A stretch of 7,235 nucleotides of DNA from Porphyrobacter sp. UBA7686 (GTDB lineage Bacteria; Pseudomonadota; Alphaproteobacteria; Sphingomonadales; Sphingomonadaceae). The notes under the pieces are model-generated. The model had not been told where the DNA came from, did not search any database, and saw only the letters and a list, made by a program, of their open reading frames with translations. The stretch lies in assembly GCA_002482865.1 (NCBI GenBank), contig DLGU01000026.1, forward strand, positions 6,022-13,256, given 5' to 3'. This document shows, piece by piece, positions 1 to 5,653 of this stretch. Made by a program: the position numbers and the translations under genes. How positions within the stretch are numbered: position 1 is the first letter of the stretch; each line of letters starts with the position of its first letter.

Positions 1-2
1 AG

Positions 3-356
3 GAACGCGACACCGGAGACATCGTCGCTCATTGCGGGCTGCGCCGCATCGCCCATCCGCTCGCTCCCAATCCCACCGATCACGAAATCGGCTGGCTGGT
101 GCGCGAGGATCGCTGGCGCATGGGCTATGCGCATGAAGCGATGCGGGCGGTGGTCGACTGGGGCTTTGCGGTGCACGCCGTGCCGCACCTGGTCGCTGTG
201 ACCTGCGAGGCCAATATCGGCAGTTGGCGGCTCATGGAAAAACTCGGCATGACGCGGCGGCCCGCGCTTGATTTTGACGATCCGTCGCTGGACCCGCATG
301 AACGTCCGTTGATCCAATATGCCATCACCCGCGAAGAATGGAAAAGCCAGCAATGA
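3..356 (+). CDS. GNAT-family N-acetyltransferase (RimJ/RimL type), 5' end missing
   Basis: This is the C-terminal 117 residues of an acetyl-CoA-dependent N-acetyltransferase; the open frame enters from the left edge at base 3, so the true start lies outside. The acetyl-CoA-binding motif is seen in the stretch GWLVREDRWRMGYAHEAM, whose R-W-R-M-G-Y-A matches the family's Q/R-x-x-G-x-G/A pyrophosphate loop. The later NIGSWRLMEKLGM matches the conserved 'N..S..L.EKLG' helix near the C-terminus of RimJ/RimL-like enzymes. Full-length relatives have roughly 170-180 residues, so about one third is missing. These enzymes acetylate protein N-termini, amino acids or small molecules; the substrate cannot be told here. 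Its TGA stop overlaps the next gene's ATG by 4 bases (ATGA), implying translational coupling in one operon. Family confident, substrate unknown. Confidence 0.9.
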   Translation, partial: ERDTGDIVAHCGLRRIAHPLAPNPTDHEIGWLVREDRWRMGYAHEAMRAVVDWGFAVHAVPHLVAVTCEANIGSWRLMEKLGMTRRPALDFDDPSLDPHERPLIQYAITREEWKSQQ

Positions 357-931
357 CACACCGTCCGGGCGTCAACATCATCCCGATCCACGGCAAGACG
401 CCGGTGATTCACGACACCGCCTTCATCGCCCCCGGCAGCACCATTATCGGCGATGTCGAAATCGGGGCCGGCTCCTCGATCTGGTACAATTGTGTGCTGC
501 GCGCCGACGTGTTCAGTATCCGCATTGGTGAGCGCACCAATGTGCAAGATGGGAGCGTGCTCCACTGCGACCCTCCGCGTCCGGGCGATCCCGATGGCTG
601 CCCCTTGATCATCGGCGATGATGTGCTGATCGGCCATATGGCGGTGGTCCACGGCTGCACGATCCATGATCGCGGGTTCGTGGGCCTCGGCGCGATTGTG
701 ATGAACAAGGCGGTGATCGGGAGTGACGCGATGCTGGGCGCGGGCGCGATGCTGACCGAGCGCAAGGTGATCGAACCGCGCGAGCTGTGGGGCGGACGTC
801 CGGCGCGCAAGATGCGCGATCTCGATGACGCGGCGATTGCCGGGATGCGGATCGGCACCATGCACTATGCCGAGAATGCCAAGCATCACGCCGAGGCGGT
901 TCGCGCGGCGCTCGGCCAAGAACGGGGATAA
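353..931 (+). CDS. Gamma-class carbonic anhydrase-like hexapeptide-repeat protein
   Basis: This 192-residue cytosolic protein has the left-handed beta-helix pattern of hexapeptide repeats (for example IGDVEIGAGS and IGDDVLIGH) followed by a C-terminal helix. Gamma carbonic anhydrases are trimers that bind metal between subunits. The three metal-binding histidines are present: H71 (SVLH), H95 (IGH) and H100 (VVHGC). The conserved R50, D52, Q65 and D66 (LRAD, NVQDG) also match the YrdA/PaaY/CaiE-like group. Between H71 and H95 lies a Pro/Gly/Asp-rich loop bounded by C72 and C83; I recall a similar insertion in sphingomonad homologues. The start at 353 is preferred over an in-frame ATG at 338, because it gives the ATGA overlap with the upstream acetyltransferase, a G/A-rich stretch lies 7-10 bases before it, and 192 residues suits the family. 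Its TAA shares one base with the next ATG. Many members of this group show weak or no carbonic anhydrase activity, so the reaction is not certain. Confidence 0.92.
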   Translation: MTHRPGVNIIPIHGKTPVIHDTAFIAPGSTIIGDVEIGAGSSIWYNCVLRADVFSIRIGERTNVQDGSVLHCDPPRPGDPDGCPLIIGDDVLIGHMAVVHGCTIHDRGFVGLGAIVMNKAVIGSDAMLGAGAMLTERKVIEPRELWGGRPARKMRDLDDAAIAGMRIGTMHYAENAKHHAEAVRAALGQERG

Positions 932-1212
932 TGGCTCGGCCGAAGCCGGATCTGCCAGACGCTGAGGCCCTGCGCGCCTGCATCAATGCCGAGGGGCGGC
1001 TCGCGGTGCGGGTTACGCCCGGTGCGCGCGATCAATCGGTCGTGATTGCGGAGGGCGCGGTGCAGGTCAAAGTCCGCGCACCGGCAGACAAGGGCGCGGC
1101 GAACGAAGCGGTGATTGCATTGCTGGCTGAGGCGCTCGATTGCCCACCTTCGCGCCTGACCTTGCTGCGCGGCGCGACATCGCGGCAGAAGCTGTTCCGG
1201 GTGGAAGACTAA
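931..1212 (+). CDS. DUF167 (YggU-family) small protein
   Basis: This 93-residue protein of the DUF167/YggU family is close to the family's usual 95-100 residues. Hallmarks are V-T-P-G-A-R at residues 28-33, the VKVRAPADKGAANEA block at 46-60 (family form 'v.APp.dGkAN.al'), and a C-terminal G-x-x-S-R-x-K segment at 81-87. The family is widespread in bacteria, archaea and eukaryotes, with known alpha/beta structures but no settled biochemical function. It is often found beside YggS/YggT genes, which are not seen here. Its ATG overlaps the carbonic anhydrase-like stop (TAATG), so it is probably the last, translationally coupled cistron of the three-gene run. The 3' end runs into the oppositely oriented DUF1275 gene: the two stop codons overlap within the four bases 1209-1212. 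No intrinsic terminator is visible. Confidence 0.92.
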   Translation: MARPKPDLPDAEALRACINAEGRLAVRVTPGARDQSVVIAEGAVQVKVRAPADKGAANEAVIALLAEALDCPPSRLTLLRGATSRQKLFRVED

Positions 1213-1847
1213 GCCGCGCGTTCGATCCGCAAGGCCGCGCCCCACAGCAGCAGCGCAAAGCCGAACGCCGCTCCCGCCGCAGCAAGGGGAGCCGTCAGGC
1301 ACAGTCCGCCGCCGACAACTGCGCCCGCCGCCAGCGCGCTCCACAGCAACCCATAGCCGCGCGTCGAGGTGAGCGGCTGGCGGTCGATCCGCGCGGCCAA
1401 GCCTTGGCCGAAGCGCACCAGCGCGCCGGTCATGTAGGTGACACCCACGGTCACCTCGCCATCGCGCACGAAGACATTATTGGCGAGGCCCATCGCCATC
1501 GCCGAAGCGCCGAGGAAAAGGATCGGCAGCCCCACTGCCAAAAGCCCCGCACCTGCGCCCAGCAACGCCGCGACCAACCCAAGCAGCACGCGCTTGCGGT
1601 GCCCGCCCGCGCGCCGCCCGATCACCGCGCCGCCGATCACGCCCGCCAGAAAGCAGGCGATCAGCCCGAGCGGCGCGAGTGCCAGTGCGGGCCGCTCCAC
1701 CAGCTCCACCCCCATCCGGGTCGTGTTCCCCGACATGAAGCTGGTGAAATAGCCCCCCGCCACCACAAACCCCGTCGCATCCACCAGCCCTGCCAACCCG
1801 GCAAGGCCGAGGGCAAGGCGTTGGCGGGCGGGGTCGTAGCGGTGCAT
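1209..1847 (-). CDS. DUF1275 (YoaK-family) integral membrane protein
   Basis: This 212-residue inner-membrane protein has about six hydrophobic segments, at roughly residues 11-30, 53-77, 87-104, 106-122, 164-182 and 186-206. The family signature is clear. The first segment carries GLVDATGFV, followed by F-x-S-F-M-S-G-N-T-T at 34-43. Later comes VTYMTGALVRFGQGLA at about 136-151, matching the second conserved 'T..TG.l...g' element. DUF1275 proteins are uncharacterised multi-pass proteins; a transport role is often guessed but not shown. The gene lies 12 bases downstream of the DUF1993 stop on the same strand, with only a weak AGGCG-like element before its ATG, so it is probably cotranscribed with DUF1993. 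The stop codon overlaps that of the convergent DUF167 gene. Family assignment is strong; function is unknown. Confidence 0.9.
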   Translation of the reverse strand: MHRYDPARQRLALGLAGLAGLVDATGFVVAGGYFTSFMSGNTTRMGVELVERPALALAPLGLIACFLAGVIGGAVIGRRAGGHRKRVLLGLVAALLGAGAGLLAVGLPILFLGASAMAMGLANNVFVRDGEVTVGVTYMTGALVRFGQGLAARIDRQPLTSTRGYGLLWSALAAGAVVGGGLCLTAPLAAAGAAFGFALLLWGAALRIERAA

Positions 1848-1859
1848 TATCGCCGCGCC

Positions 1860-2375
1860 TCAGGCGGCAGGCGGTTGGCGCAGATAGCGGAACATGAAGC
1901 CGACATAATCCGCCTTGCCCAGCGGCACGCCCGCTGCGCGCAGGATCGCATAGGCGCTCATCAAGTGGAAATAGAACTGCGGCAGCGCCCAGTCGCGGAC
2001 ATAGCTTTCGGTGTGCAAGTCGAAGGTCATGCCGTTGGCGAGTGAAAACTCAACCGGGGCATCATCCGCACCGAATGGGGTGCTTTGCCAGCCAGCAATC
2101 AGGGCGCGGGTCGCGGCGATCCGTTCACGTGCACCCGCCAGCGTGGTGTCGTCGATATCGCTGGAGGAATAGGCCACCCCGGCGACCCCCGCCATCGCCT
2201 CGCCCGGCAGGTTGCAGGCAAAGCGGATCTGGCGGGCGAGCGGGAACATGTCCTCCGCCAGCTTGGCATCGAGCAGCGCGTCGCCGCTTTCGTGATCGGC
2301 GGCCTTCGCTAGCCAGCCATCGAGCGAGCCGAGCAGGTTGTCATAAGTGGTGAGCAGAAGCGTGTTGGTTTGCAT
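1860..2375 (-). CDS. DUF1993 domain protein (DinB-like helical bundle)
   Basis: This 171-residue soluble protein matches the DUF1993 family. The N-terminal helix has the pattern L-x-x-L-D-x-W-L-x-K-A, followed by AEDMFPLARQI at 40-50, VAGV at 64-67, and the diagnostic C-terminal block from LPQFYFH (131-137) through AYAILRAAGVPLGK (141-154) to ADYVG. The family is predicted to adopt the four-helix DinB/YfiT-like fold. Some members carry metal-ligating histidines; here H121 and H137 are candidates, but a full triad is not obvious and no activity is known. It is the first gene of a two-gene minus-strand unit with DUF1275. The ATG at 2375 has no good Shine-Dalgarno, while a strong one lies upstream in front of a five-codon ORF (see the entry at 2397-2426). 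The length suits the family, so the 2375 start is kept. Confidence 0.88.
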   Translation of the reverse strand: MQTNTLLLTTYDNLLGSLDGWLAKAADHESGDALLDAKLAEDMFPLARQIRFACNLPGEAMAGVAGVAYSSSDIDDTTLAGARERIAATRALIAGWQSTPFGADDAPVEFSLANGMTFDLHTESYVRDWALPQFYFHLMSAYAILRAAGVPLGKADYVGFMFRYLRQPPAA

Positions 2376-2396
2376 TGGGCAGGGGTTACGCGCCGT

Positions 2397-2426
2397 TCAG
2401 CTCTCGATCAACATCCGTTCTCCTTT
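2397..2426 (-). promoter_or_regulatory. Strong Shine-Dalgarno with a five-codon upstream ORF ahead of the DUF1993 gene
   Basis: Read on the minus strand, AAAGGAG (2426-2420) is followed after five bases by ATG (2414) and then five codons, M-L-I-E-S, ending at TGA (2399-2397). This mini-ORF is in the same frame as DUF1993 and ends 21 bases before that gene's ATG at 2375, whose own upstream sequence (ACCCCTGCCCA) has no ribosome-binding site. Possible readings are a leader ORF with translation re-initiation, the relic of an older longer N-terminus closed by a nonsense codon, or chance. The arrangement is seen directly; any regulatory role is inference. Confidence 0.35.
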
Positions 2427-2523
2427 GTCATTGCGAGGAGCCGAAGGCGACACGGCAATCCATAGTCCGTTGTGAGAGTTTGCGCGCGCAGACCATGCAT
2501 TGCTGCGCCCCGCTCGCAATGAC
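2427..2523. repeat. Dispersed imperfect inverted repeat ('GTCATTGCGAG' family), about 97 bp
   Basis: A perfect 11-bp terminal inverted repeat is formed by GTCATTGCGAG (2427-2437) and CTCGCAATGAC (2513-2523). The similarity extends inward, with GCAATCCA on the left arm opposite GCAATGCA on the reversed right arm, so a single strand could fold into an imperfect hairpin. I recognise this as a widely dispersed intergenic bacterial repeat whose accidental translation gives peptides like CHCEEPKATRQS, often misannotated as small proteins. It lies wholly between the ligase stop and the DUF1993 leader, and its left end abuts the AAAGGAG element. No T-tract follows either arm, so it is not a standard intrinsic terminator. 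It could still affect mRNA ends between the two genes. No transposase is present, so any mobility would have to be supplied in trans. Confidence 0.8.
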
Positions 2524-2534
2524 GAGGTTCTGGC

Positions 2535-4133
2535 TCAATCCTTCACCAGCGCTCGCAACGCTTCGATCCGGTCCGCTTCGTGCGCTGGCTTGTCCCAGCG
2601 GATGCGGTGGATGCGGGGGAAGCGCATGGCGAGGCCGCTCTTGTGGCGTTTGCTGGTGTGAACGCTGTCGAACGCTACTTCGAACACCAGCTCGCGCTTC
2701 ACCTCGCGCACCGGGCCAAAGCGGTTCAGCGTGTTCTGCCGCACGAACTTGTCGAGCTGTTTCAGCTCGGCATCGGTGAAGCCGGTATAGGCCTTGCCCA
2801 CGGGAAGCAGCTCGGCGCCGGCATCGGGATCGCCGTCCCAGCAGCCGAAGGTGAAGTCCGAATGGAAGCTCGACCGCTTGCCGCTGCCGCGCTGAGCATA
2901 CATCACCACGCAATCGATCAGCAGCGGATCGCGCTTCCACTTGTACCACAGGGCAACCTTGCGGCCTGCGACATAGGGGCTCTCCCGATGCTTGAGCATC
3001 AGGCCTTCGATCGCTTCGTCGCGCGCGGTATCGCGAATGGCGGCCAGCGCGGCGAAATCCTCGGCCTCGACCAGCGCGGAGAGGTCGAAATGGCTGGCGG
3101 GCAGGCGCGGCATCAGGCCTTCCAAAGTCGCGCGGCGCGACTTCCACGGGTGTTCGCGCCAATCGGTGCCATCCAGCAGCAGCACATCATAAAGCCGCAC
3201 GAAGGCAGGCGCCTCTTTCAGCATCTTGCCCGACACGGTCTTGCGACCGAGCCGCTGTTGCAGCGCATTGAAGCTGGCCGCACCGCCAGCCTCGCCGCCT
3301 TGCGCTGACCCCCGCACCAGCAATTCGCCATCCAGGACCGCGTCCATCGGCAGCACGGTCAGCATCTCGGGGAAGCTCGCCGAAATATCATCGCCTGATC
3401 GCGAATAGACCCGCGTTTCGCCGCCCGCACGGACAAGCTGCACCCGGATGCCATCCCACTTCCACTCGGCGGCGTAGGCCTTGAGGTCGACCTCGCCGTC
3501 CTCCAGCGGGTGGGCGAGCATGAAAGGGCGGAAGCGCGGCACTCCGGCGAGGTCGGGTGCGGGGCCGCCGTCTGCGCCCCATGCGAACAGCTCGGTGTAA
3601 GGCGGGGTGAGGGCGTGCCAATATTCCTCGACCTCCTCCACCGACACATTGAAGGCGAGCGCGAAGGCAGTCTTGGCCAGCCGCGCCGAGACGCCGACGC
3701 GCATTCCGCCGGTGGCGAGCTTGATCAGGGCATAGCGGCCCTTGGCATCCATCCTGTCGAACAGCAGCGGCAATTCTTTCGGAGCCGTCGCACGGGTGAG
3801 GGCGGAGAGTCGCTCCACCACTTCGGCCAGCGTGAGCGGCGGTTGCGGTGCGGCATCCTCGGGCTCAGGCCAAAGCAGGCTTGCGGTCTCGGCCGTATCG
3901 CCGACGAAGTCGCGGGACAGCGCCCACAGCACCGGATCGACCCGCTCCATCATCAGATTGCGCACGGTCGATGACTTCACCGCCGGAAAATCCAACCCCT
4001 CGGTCAACCCAGCCAGCGCCCAGCCGCGATCGGGATCAGGTGCCACGCGCAGATAGGCCGCGATCAACGCCAGTTTGCGGTTGCGGCTGGTGGTGTAAAC
4101 CAGCGCGTCGAGCAGGGCGGCAAACTCCTCCAT
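2535..4133 (-). CDS. ATP-dependent DNA ligase, 'cisplatin damage response' type (bacterial LigB-like)
   Basis: This 532-residue enzyme seals nicks in duplex DNA through a ligase-AMP intermediate. Residues 1-200 form the N-terminal DNA-binding domain typical of the longer bacterial ATP ligases (VDPVLWALSRDFVGD). The nucleotidyltransferase domain has the adenylation motif E-W-K-W-D-G-I-R with K225 as the expected AMP-accepting lysine, then YSRSGDDIS (243-251), D-G-E (268-270), YDVLLLDG (315-322), EGLMLK (376-381) and motif V around K398/K400. The OB domain ends with the motif VI-like RFPRIHRIRWDK (504-515). It is complete with no missing key residue. An AGGGG element lies about 11 bases before the chosen ATG. 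The family was named for its link to DNA-damage resistance and usually sits with a beta-CASP exonuclease, an Lhr-like helicase and a phosphoesterase. Only the exonuclease is here, 448 bases upstream. It is distinct from the NAD-dependent LigB of E. coli. Confidence 0.95.
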   Translation of the reverse strand: MEEFAALLDALVYTTSRNRKLALIAAYLRVAPDPDRGWALAGLTEGLDFPAVKSSTVRNLMMERVDPVLWALSRDFVGDTAETASLLWPEPEDAAPQPPLTLAEVVERLSALTRATAPKELPLLFDRMDAKGRYALIKLATGGMRVGVSARLAKTAFALAFNVSVEEVEEYWHALTPPYTELFAWGADGGPAPDLAGVPRFRPFMLAHPLEDGEVDLKAYAAEWKWDGIRVQLVRAGGETRVYSRSGDDISASFPEMLTVLPMDAVLDGELLVRGSAQGGEAGGAASFNALQQRLGRKTVSGKMLKEAPAFVRLYDVLLLDGTDWREHPWKSRRATLEGLMPRLPASHFDLSALVEAEDFAALAAIRDTARDEAIEGLMLKHRESPYVAGRKVALWYKWKRDPLLIDCVVMYAQRGSGKRSSFHSDFTFGCWDGDPDAGAELLPVGKAYTGFTDAELKQLDKFVRQNTLNRFGPVREVKRELVFEVAFDSVHTSKRHKSGLAMRFPRIHRIRWDKPAHEADRIEALRALVKD

Positions 4134-4243
4134 CAGCCGCGCATCCCCTGTTCGTCGATCCGTTCATTGCAGTGCCATATGGATCGGCTAAAGCGCGTCG
4201 CCGACGCCGCATGGGTGCGCGTCTTCAACAAGGATTTGCCGCT
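4134..4243. promoter_or_regulatory. Divergent intergenic region between the ligase and the exported small protein
   Basis: These 110 bases must hold the plus-strand promoter of the small exported protein and probably a minus-strand promoter for the ligase, unless the ligase is read from the exonuclease transcript. No hexamer pair close to consensus is visible for either direction. Visible elements are AAGGA at 4230-4234, a ribosome-binding site 9 bases before the ATG at 4244; AGGGG (minus strand, 4149-4145) for the ligase; a GTTC-N8-GTTC direct repeat at 4150-4165; and a 6-bp inverted pair CGATCC/GGATCG (4156-4161, 4181-4186). Regulation by any of these is unproven. Confidence 0.4.
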
Positions 4244-4558
4244 ATGAAGTTTGCTCCGCTTGCTGCTCTGGGCCTCGCCGTGGCCGCTCTGACCACCCCG
4301 GCTTTCGCTGACGACAGCACGCCCACGGCCGCCACCGCAGCGGCCTTCACCATCGACACGCCGATCGAAGCGCTGATGGCGGACGAGCGCGCCAAGGCCG
4401 TCGTCGCCAAGCATTTCAACGGGATGGACCTGACGCAGCACCCGGCCTACGAACAGTTCAAGTCGCTGAGCCTCAAGTCGGTCGCGCCCTTCTCGCAGGG
4501 AATGATCACCGAAGACATGCTGACCAAGATCAGCGCCGATCTGGCCGAGATCAAGTAA
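4244..4558 (+). CDS. Small exported protein of unknown function
   Basis: This 104-residue protein has a clear Sec-type signal peptide: M-K-F start, hydrophobic core at about residues 4-17 and a likely cleavage after A-F-A at 20-22, giving a mature periplasmic product of about 82 residues. A low-complexity Ala/Thr linker (24-34) leads to a compact helical domain with IDTPIEALMADERAKAV at 37-53, QHPAYEQFKSLSLKSV at 65-80 and ITEDMLTKISADL at 88-100. This 'PIE.L..D.RAKAV ... HP.YE.FK..SL ... L..I..DLA' pattern resembles small domains I recall from sphingomonad proteins, but I cannot name a function. AAGGA sits 9 bases before the ATG. It lies between two oppositely oriented DNA-repair genes; its stop is 22 bases from the exonuclease stop, with no visible terminator. 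The exported destination argues against a direct repair role. The opposite strand is also open here but looks like a shadow. Confidence 0.8.
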   Translation: MKFAPLAALGLAVAALTTPAFADDSTPTAATAAAFTIDTPIEALMADERAKAVVAKHFNGMDLTQHPAYEQFKSLSLKSVAPFSQGMITEDMLTKISADLAEIK

Positions 4559-4580
4559 GCGGTGACGGGGGGCGAGGGGT

Positions 4581-5585
4581 TCAGTCATCCTCGTCCTCGT
4601 AACCCACCAGCGCCAGCGCTCGCGCGCGGCGCTGGCTGAGTTCGCACCAGCGCAGCAGCGCTTCCTCGCGGCCGTGGGTGATCCAGGTTTCCTGCGGGTT
4701 CACCTGCGCGATGGTGCGGGTGAGTTCGTTCCAGTCGGCGTGGTCGGAGATCACCAGCGGCAGCTCGACGCCCCGCTGCCGGGCACGGGCGCGGACCCGC
4801 ATCCAGCCGCTCGCCATCGCAGTGATGGGATCGGGCAGACGGCGGCTCCAGCGGTCGTTCAGCGCTGAGGGCGGGGCGACGACGATCGCGCCGCGCATCT
4901 CATCCTTGGTCGCATCGCTGACAAGGCGCAGATCGCCCAGCATCACGCCGTGTTCTTCATAGAGCCGGCACATCGCCTCCATCGCACCGTGAAGCCAGAT
5001 CGTGTCCGTGTGGCCCGCCGCGCGCAGTTCTGCGATCACCCGCTGCGCCTTGCCCAGCGCATAGGCGCCCACCAGGATGCAGGCGTCCGGGTTTTCGGCA
5101 CGCGCGTCGAGCAGCTTGCCGATTTCCTCGCCGATTGGCGGATGGGTGAAGACCGGGAGGCCGAAGGTCGCCTCGGTGATGAAGATGTCACAGGGGGTGA
5201 CTTCGAAGGGCGCGCAGGTCGGATCGGGCGCGCGTTTGTAGTCACCGGTGATGATCACCCGCTCGCCCGCGTGTTCCAGCAGGATTTGCGCCGAGCCGAG
5301 AACGTGGCCTGCGGGCAAAAAGGTCGCCGATACACCGCCGCCGAGGCTGATGCTCTCGCCATACGCCACCGGCACCGCGCCGTCCGAAGTTGCGTAGCGC
5401 AACTTCATGATCGCCAGCGTTGCCGGGGTCGCAATGGTTTCCCCATGCCCGCCACGCGCATGGTCTGCATGGCCGTGCGTCACCAACGCCCGCGGCACCG
5501 CGCGCGAGGGATCAACCCAGATATCGGCAGGGACGACATGGATGCCGTGCGGCTCCGGCCGGATCCAGGAGAATGGGGCGGTCAT
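4581..5585 (-). CDS. Ligase-associated DNA damage response exonuclease (metallo-beta-lactamase/beta-CASP fold)
   Basis: This 334-residue protein is a zinc-dependent nuclease of the beta-CASP branch (CPSF73/SNM1-like) in the group associated with the bacterial ATP-dependent repair ligase. Metal-site motifs are all present: T-H-G-H-A-D-H at 36-42, H94 in PAGHVLGSAQ, D115 in ITGDYKR, and beta-CASP elements with E138 (ITEATFG), H282 (ISDHADW) and H304 (WITHGREEAL). It is expected to act in the cytoplasm with the ligase encoded downstream; the substrate is not settled by the sequence. The ATG at 5585 is fixed by an in-frame TAG at 5594-5592 only two codons upstream, and no later start precedes the metal motif. 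There is no Shine-Dalgarno, and the clpA terminator T-tract ends 12 bases before the ATG, so a leaderless transcript or read-through is likely. The C-terminus is acidic (EDEDD). Confidence 0.93.
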   Translation of the reverse strand: MTAPFSWIRPEPHGIHVVPADIWVDPSRAVPRALVTHGHADHARGGHGETIATPATLAIMKLRYATSDGAVPVAYGESISLGGGVSATFLPAGHVLGSAQILLEHAGERVIITGDYKRAPDPTCAPFEVTPCDIFITEATFGLPVFTHPPIGEEIGKLLDARAENPDACILVGAYALGKAQRVIAELRAAGHTDTIWLHGAMEAMCRLYEEHGVMLGDLRLVSDATKDEMRGAIVVAPPSALNDRWSRRLPDPITAMASGWMRVRARARQRGVELPLVISDHADWNELTRTIAQVNPQETWITHGREEALLRWCELSQRRARALALVGYEDEDD

Positions 5586-5597
5586 GATACACTAAAC

Positions 5598-5632
5598 AAA
5601 AAGGGCGCGGGAGATGTTCCTCTCCCGCGCCC
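5598..5632 (-). terminator. Rho-independent terminator of clpA
   Basis: Twelve complementary base pairs (GGGCGCGGGAGA at 5603-5614 and TCTCCCGCGCCC at 5621-5632) enclose a six-base loop. On the minus strand the stem is followed at once by TTTTT (5602-5598) and then GTTT. It begins 21 bases after the clpA TGA. A T-run also follows the stem on the plus strand (5635-5639), so it could work in both directions, although no plus-strand gene upstream needs it. Its minus-strand end lies almost on the exonuclease start codon. Confidence 0.93.
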
Positions 5633-5653
5633 CGTTTTTCGTTTCGGTTGGCC

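Noticed and set aside
338..352. Earlier in-frame ATG for the carbonic anhydrase-like gene
   Set aside because: It would add only M-E-K-P-A, deepen the overlap with the acetyltransferase and lose the ATGA junction; the ATG at 353 fits the family length better.
125..919. 264-codon minus-strand open frame opposite the acetyltransferase and carbonic anhydrase-like genes
   Set aside because: It is His/Arg/Asp-rich with no domain; the plus-strand genes have clear motifs and overlapping start/stop codons.
1140..2045. 301-codon plus-strand open frame opposite the DUF1275 and DUF1993 genes
   Set aside because: It is rich in Arg, Gln, His and Ala with no domain, and it lies over two well-recognised families on the other strand. 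It is a high-G+C shadow frame.
2375..2779. 134-codon plus-strand open frame containing CHCEEPKATRQS
   Set aside because: This peptide is the accidental translation of the dispersed repeat, a known source of false small-protein annotations; the rest is antisense to the ligase.
2428..3162. 244-codon minus-strand open frame in another frame inside the ligase gene
   Set aside because: The ligase frame carries all catalytic motifs; this frame is Arg/Ala-rich and ends in the repeat-derived peptide of the inverted-repeat element.
4156..4186. Inverted pair CGATCC/GGATCG as a possible operator in the divergent region
   Set aside because: It is only 6 bp per arm with a 19-base spacer and contains the common GATC core; this is easily expected by chance.
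4573..4593. Possible hairpin CGAGG/CCTCG between the small exported gene and the exonuclease as a shared terminator
   Set aside because: The stem is only 5 bp, has no T-tract on either strand, and extends into the exonuclease coding sequence.
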